Assembly (NCBI GenBank): GCA_016550395.1
Contig: JABXGY010000417.1
Coordinates: forward strand, 1 to 5,218
DNA from: an archaeon
GTDB taxonomy: Archaea; Asgardarchaeota; Hermodarchaeia; Hermodarchaeales; Hermodarchaeaceae
Length of the DNA: 5,218 bases
Direction: 5' to 3'
This document shows, piece after piece, positions 5,067 through 5,218 of this stretch; the stretch's first letter is position 1; each line of letters begins with the position of its first letter. Made by a program: the position numbers and the translations under genes. The notes beneath the pieces are model-generated. The model was not told the origin of the DNA, ran no database searches, and saw nothing but the letters and a program-made list of their open reading frames with translations.

Positions 5067-5218
5067 CTAATCTTTTCGAATTATATGTGACACCATTAGT
5101 GTTAGTGTTTCCTTTACTCCTTCTGTTGGACGAAGCCGTTTGAAGATGAAGTCATTCAATTGTTCTTCATCGTCTACTTCAATTAAACAGATAATATCAT
5201 GAATGCCATAGACTGATG
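5067..5218 (-). CDS. Lrp/AsnC-type ligand-binding (RAM) domain protein, C-terminal end only
   Basis: The minus-strand frame gives 49 residues from the window edge to a TAG at 5067-5069. The pattern GIHDIICLIEVDDEEQLNDF, then FKRLRPTEGVKETLTLMV, matches the end of the Lrp/AsnC ligand-binding domain: GxxD, the acidic 'VDD' loop, LN-F, the 'L-R-xxGV' turn and the final T-T-L strand. Such domains bind amino acids or related small molecules at the dimer interface. They occur in full regulators with an N-terminal helix-turn-helix or as stand-alone proteins. Which one this is cannot be told, because the N-terminal part is outside the window. It lies on the same strand as, and 334 nt upstream of, the GTPase operon, so it could regulate it, but nothing in the sequence shows that. 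Confidence 0.75.
   Translation of the reverse strand, partial: SVYGIHDIICLIEVDDEEQLNDFIFKRLRPTEGVKETLTLMVSHIIRKD

Noticed and set aside
4838..5143. A plus-strand open frame of 101 codons starting at GTG 4838
   Set aside because: It runs through the G-rich tract and inverted repeat, has low-complexity and unlike-protein composition, and its end is antisense to the well-supported Lrp-type reading frame.

Overview
The window looks archaeal, most likely an Asgard-lineage genome, though this is inference. The evidence is a Rab/Ras-like small GTPase in an otherwise prokaryotic operon, a trans-isoprenyl diphosphate synthase with the archaeal GGPP-synthase type of active site, an archaeal-type coiled-coil protein (COG1340-like) and an Lrp/AsnC ligand-binding domain. 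Promoters look like BRE/TATA elements, the first operon gene appears leaderless, and internal genes carry Shine-Dalgarno sites. GTG and TTG starts are used alongside ATG.

Layout, left to right. Positions 3-776 (+) hold the C-terminal part of a coiled-coil protein. Its open part is 252-776, but the same frame continues upstream as family-like coiled coil broken by three TAA codons (24, 75, 192). A convergent gap of 18 nt follows. Then comes a minus-strand series whose transcription order is right to left: Rab-like GTPase (4732-4160), a HExxPGH metallohydrolase of the DUF885 type (4156-2933), an agmatinase-family ureohydrolase (2868-1948) and a polyprenyl/GGPP synthase (1808-795). The first two genes are 3 nt apart and surely co-transcribed. 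The third follows after 64 nt. The fourth follows after 139 nt and may also have its own promoter. The right edge (5067-5218, minus) holds the last 49 residues of an Lrp/AsnC-type RAM domain.

The 334-nt gap at 4733-5066 has no convincing protein gene but is structured. It contains a BRE/TATA-like box just after the Lrp stop, a perfect 14-bp inverted repeat (4843-4856 / 4935-4948) around a very G-rich tract that fits a G-quadruplex pattern, an oligo-T run in the minus-strand sense, and then a second BRE/TATA element correctly spaced for a leaderless GTPase mRNA. I propose it may encode a small structured RNA or a regulated leader. This is the most interesting part of the window, but it is a hypothesis.

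The genes do not form one obvious pathway. The isoprenoid synthase feeds archaeal membrane-lipid synthesis. The ureohydrolase would supply putrescine from agmatine. The GTPase and the metallohydrolase are the tightest pair, and their joint role is unknown. No mobile element, CRISPR array, tRNA or rRNA was seen.
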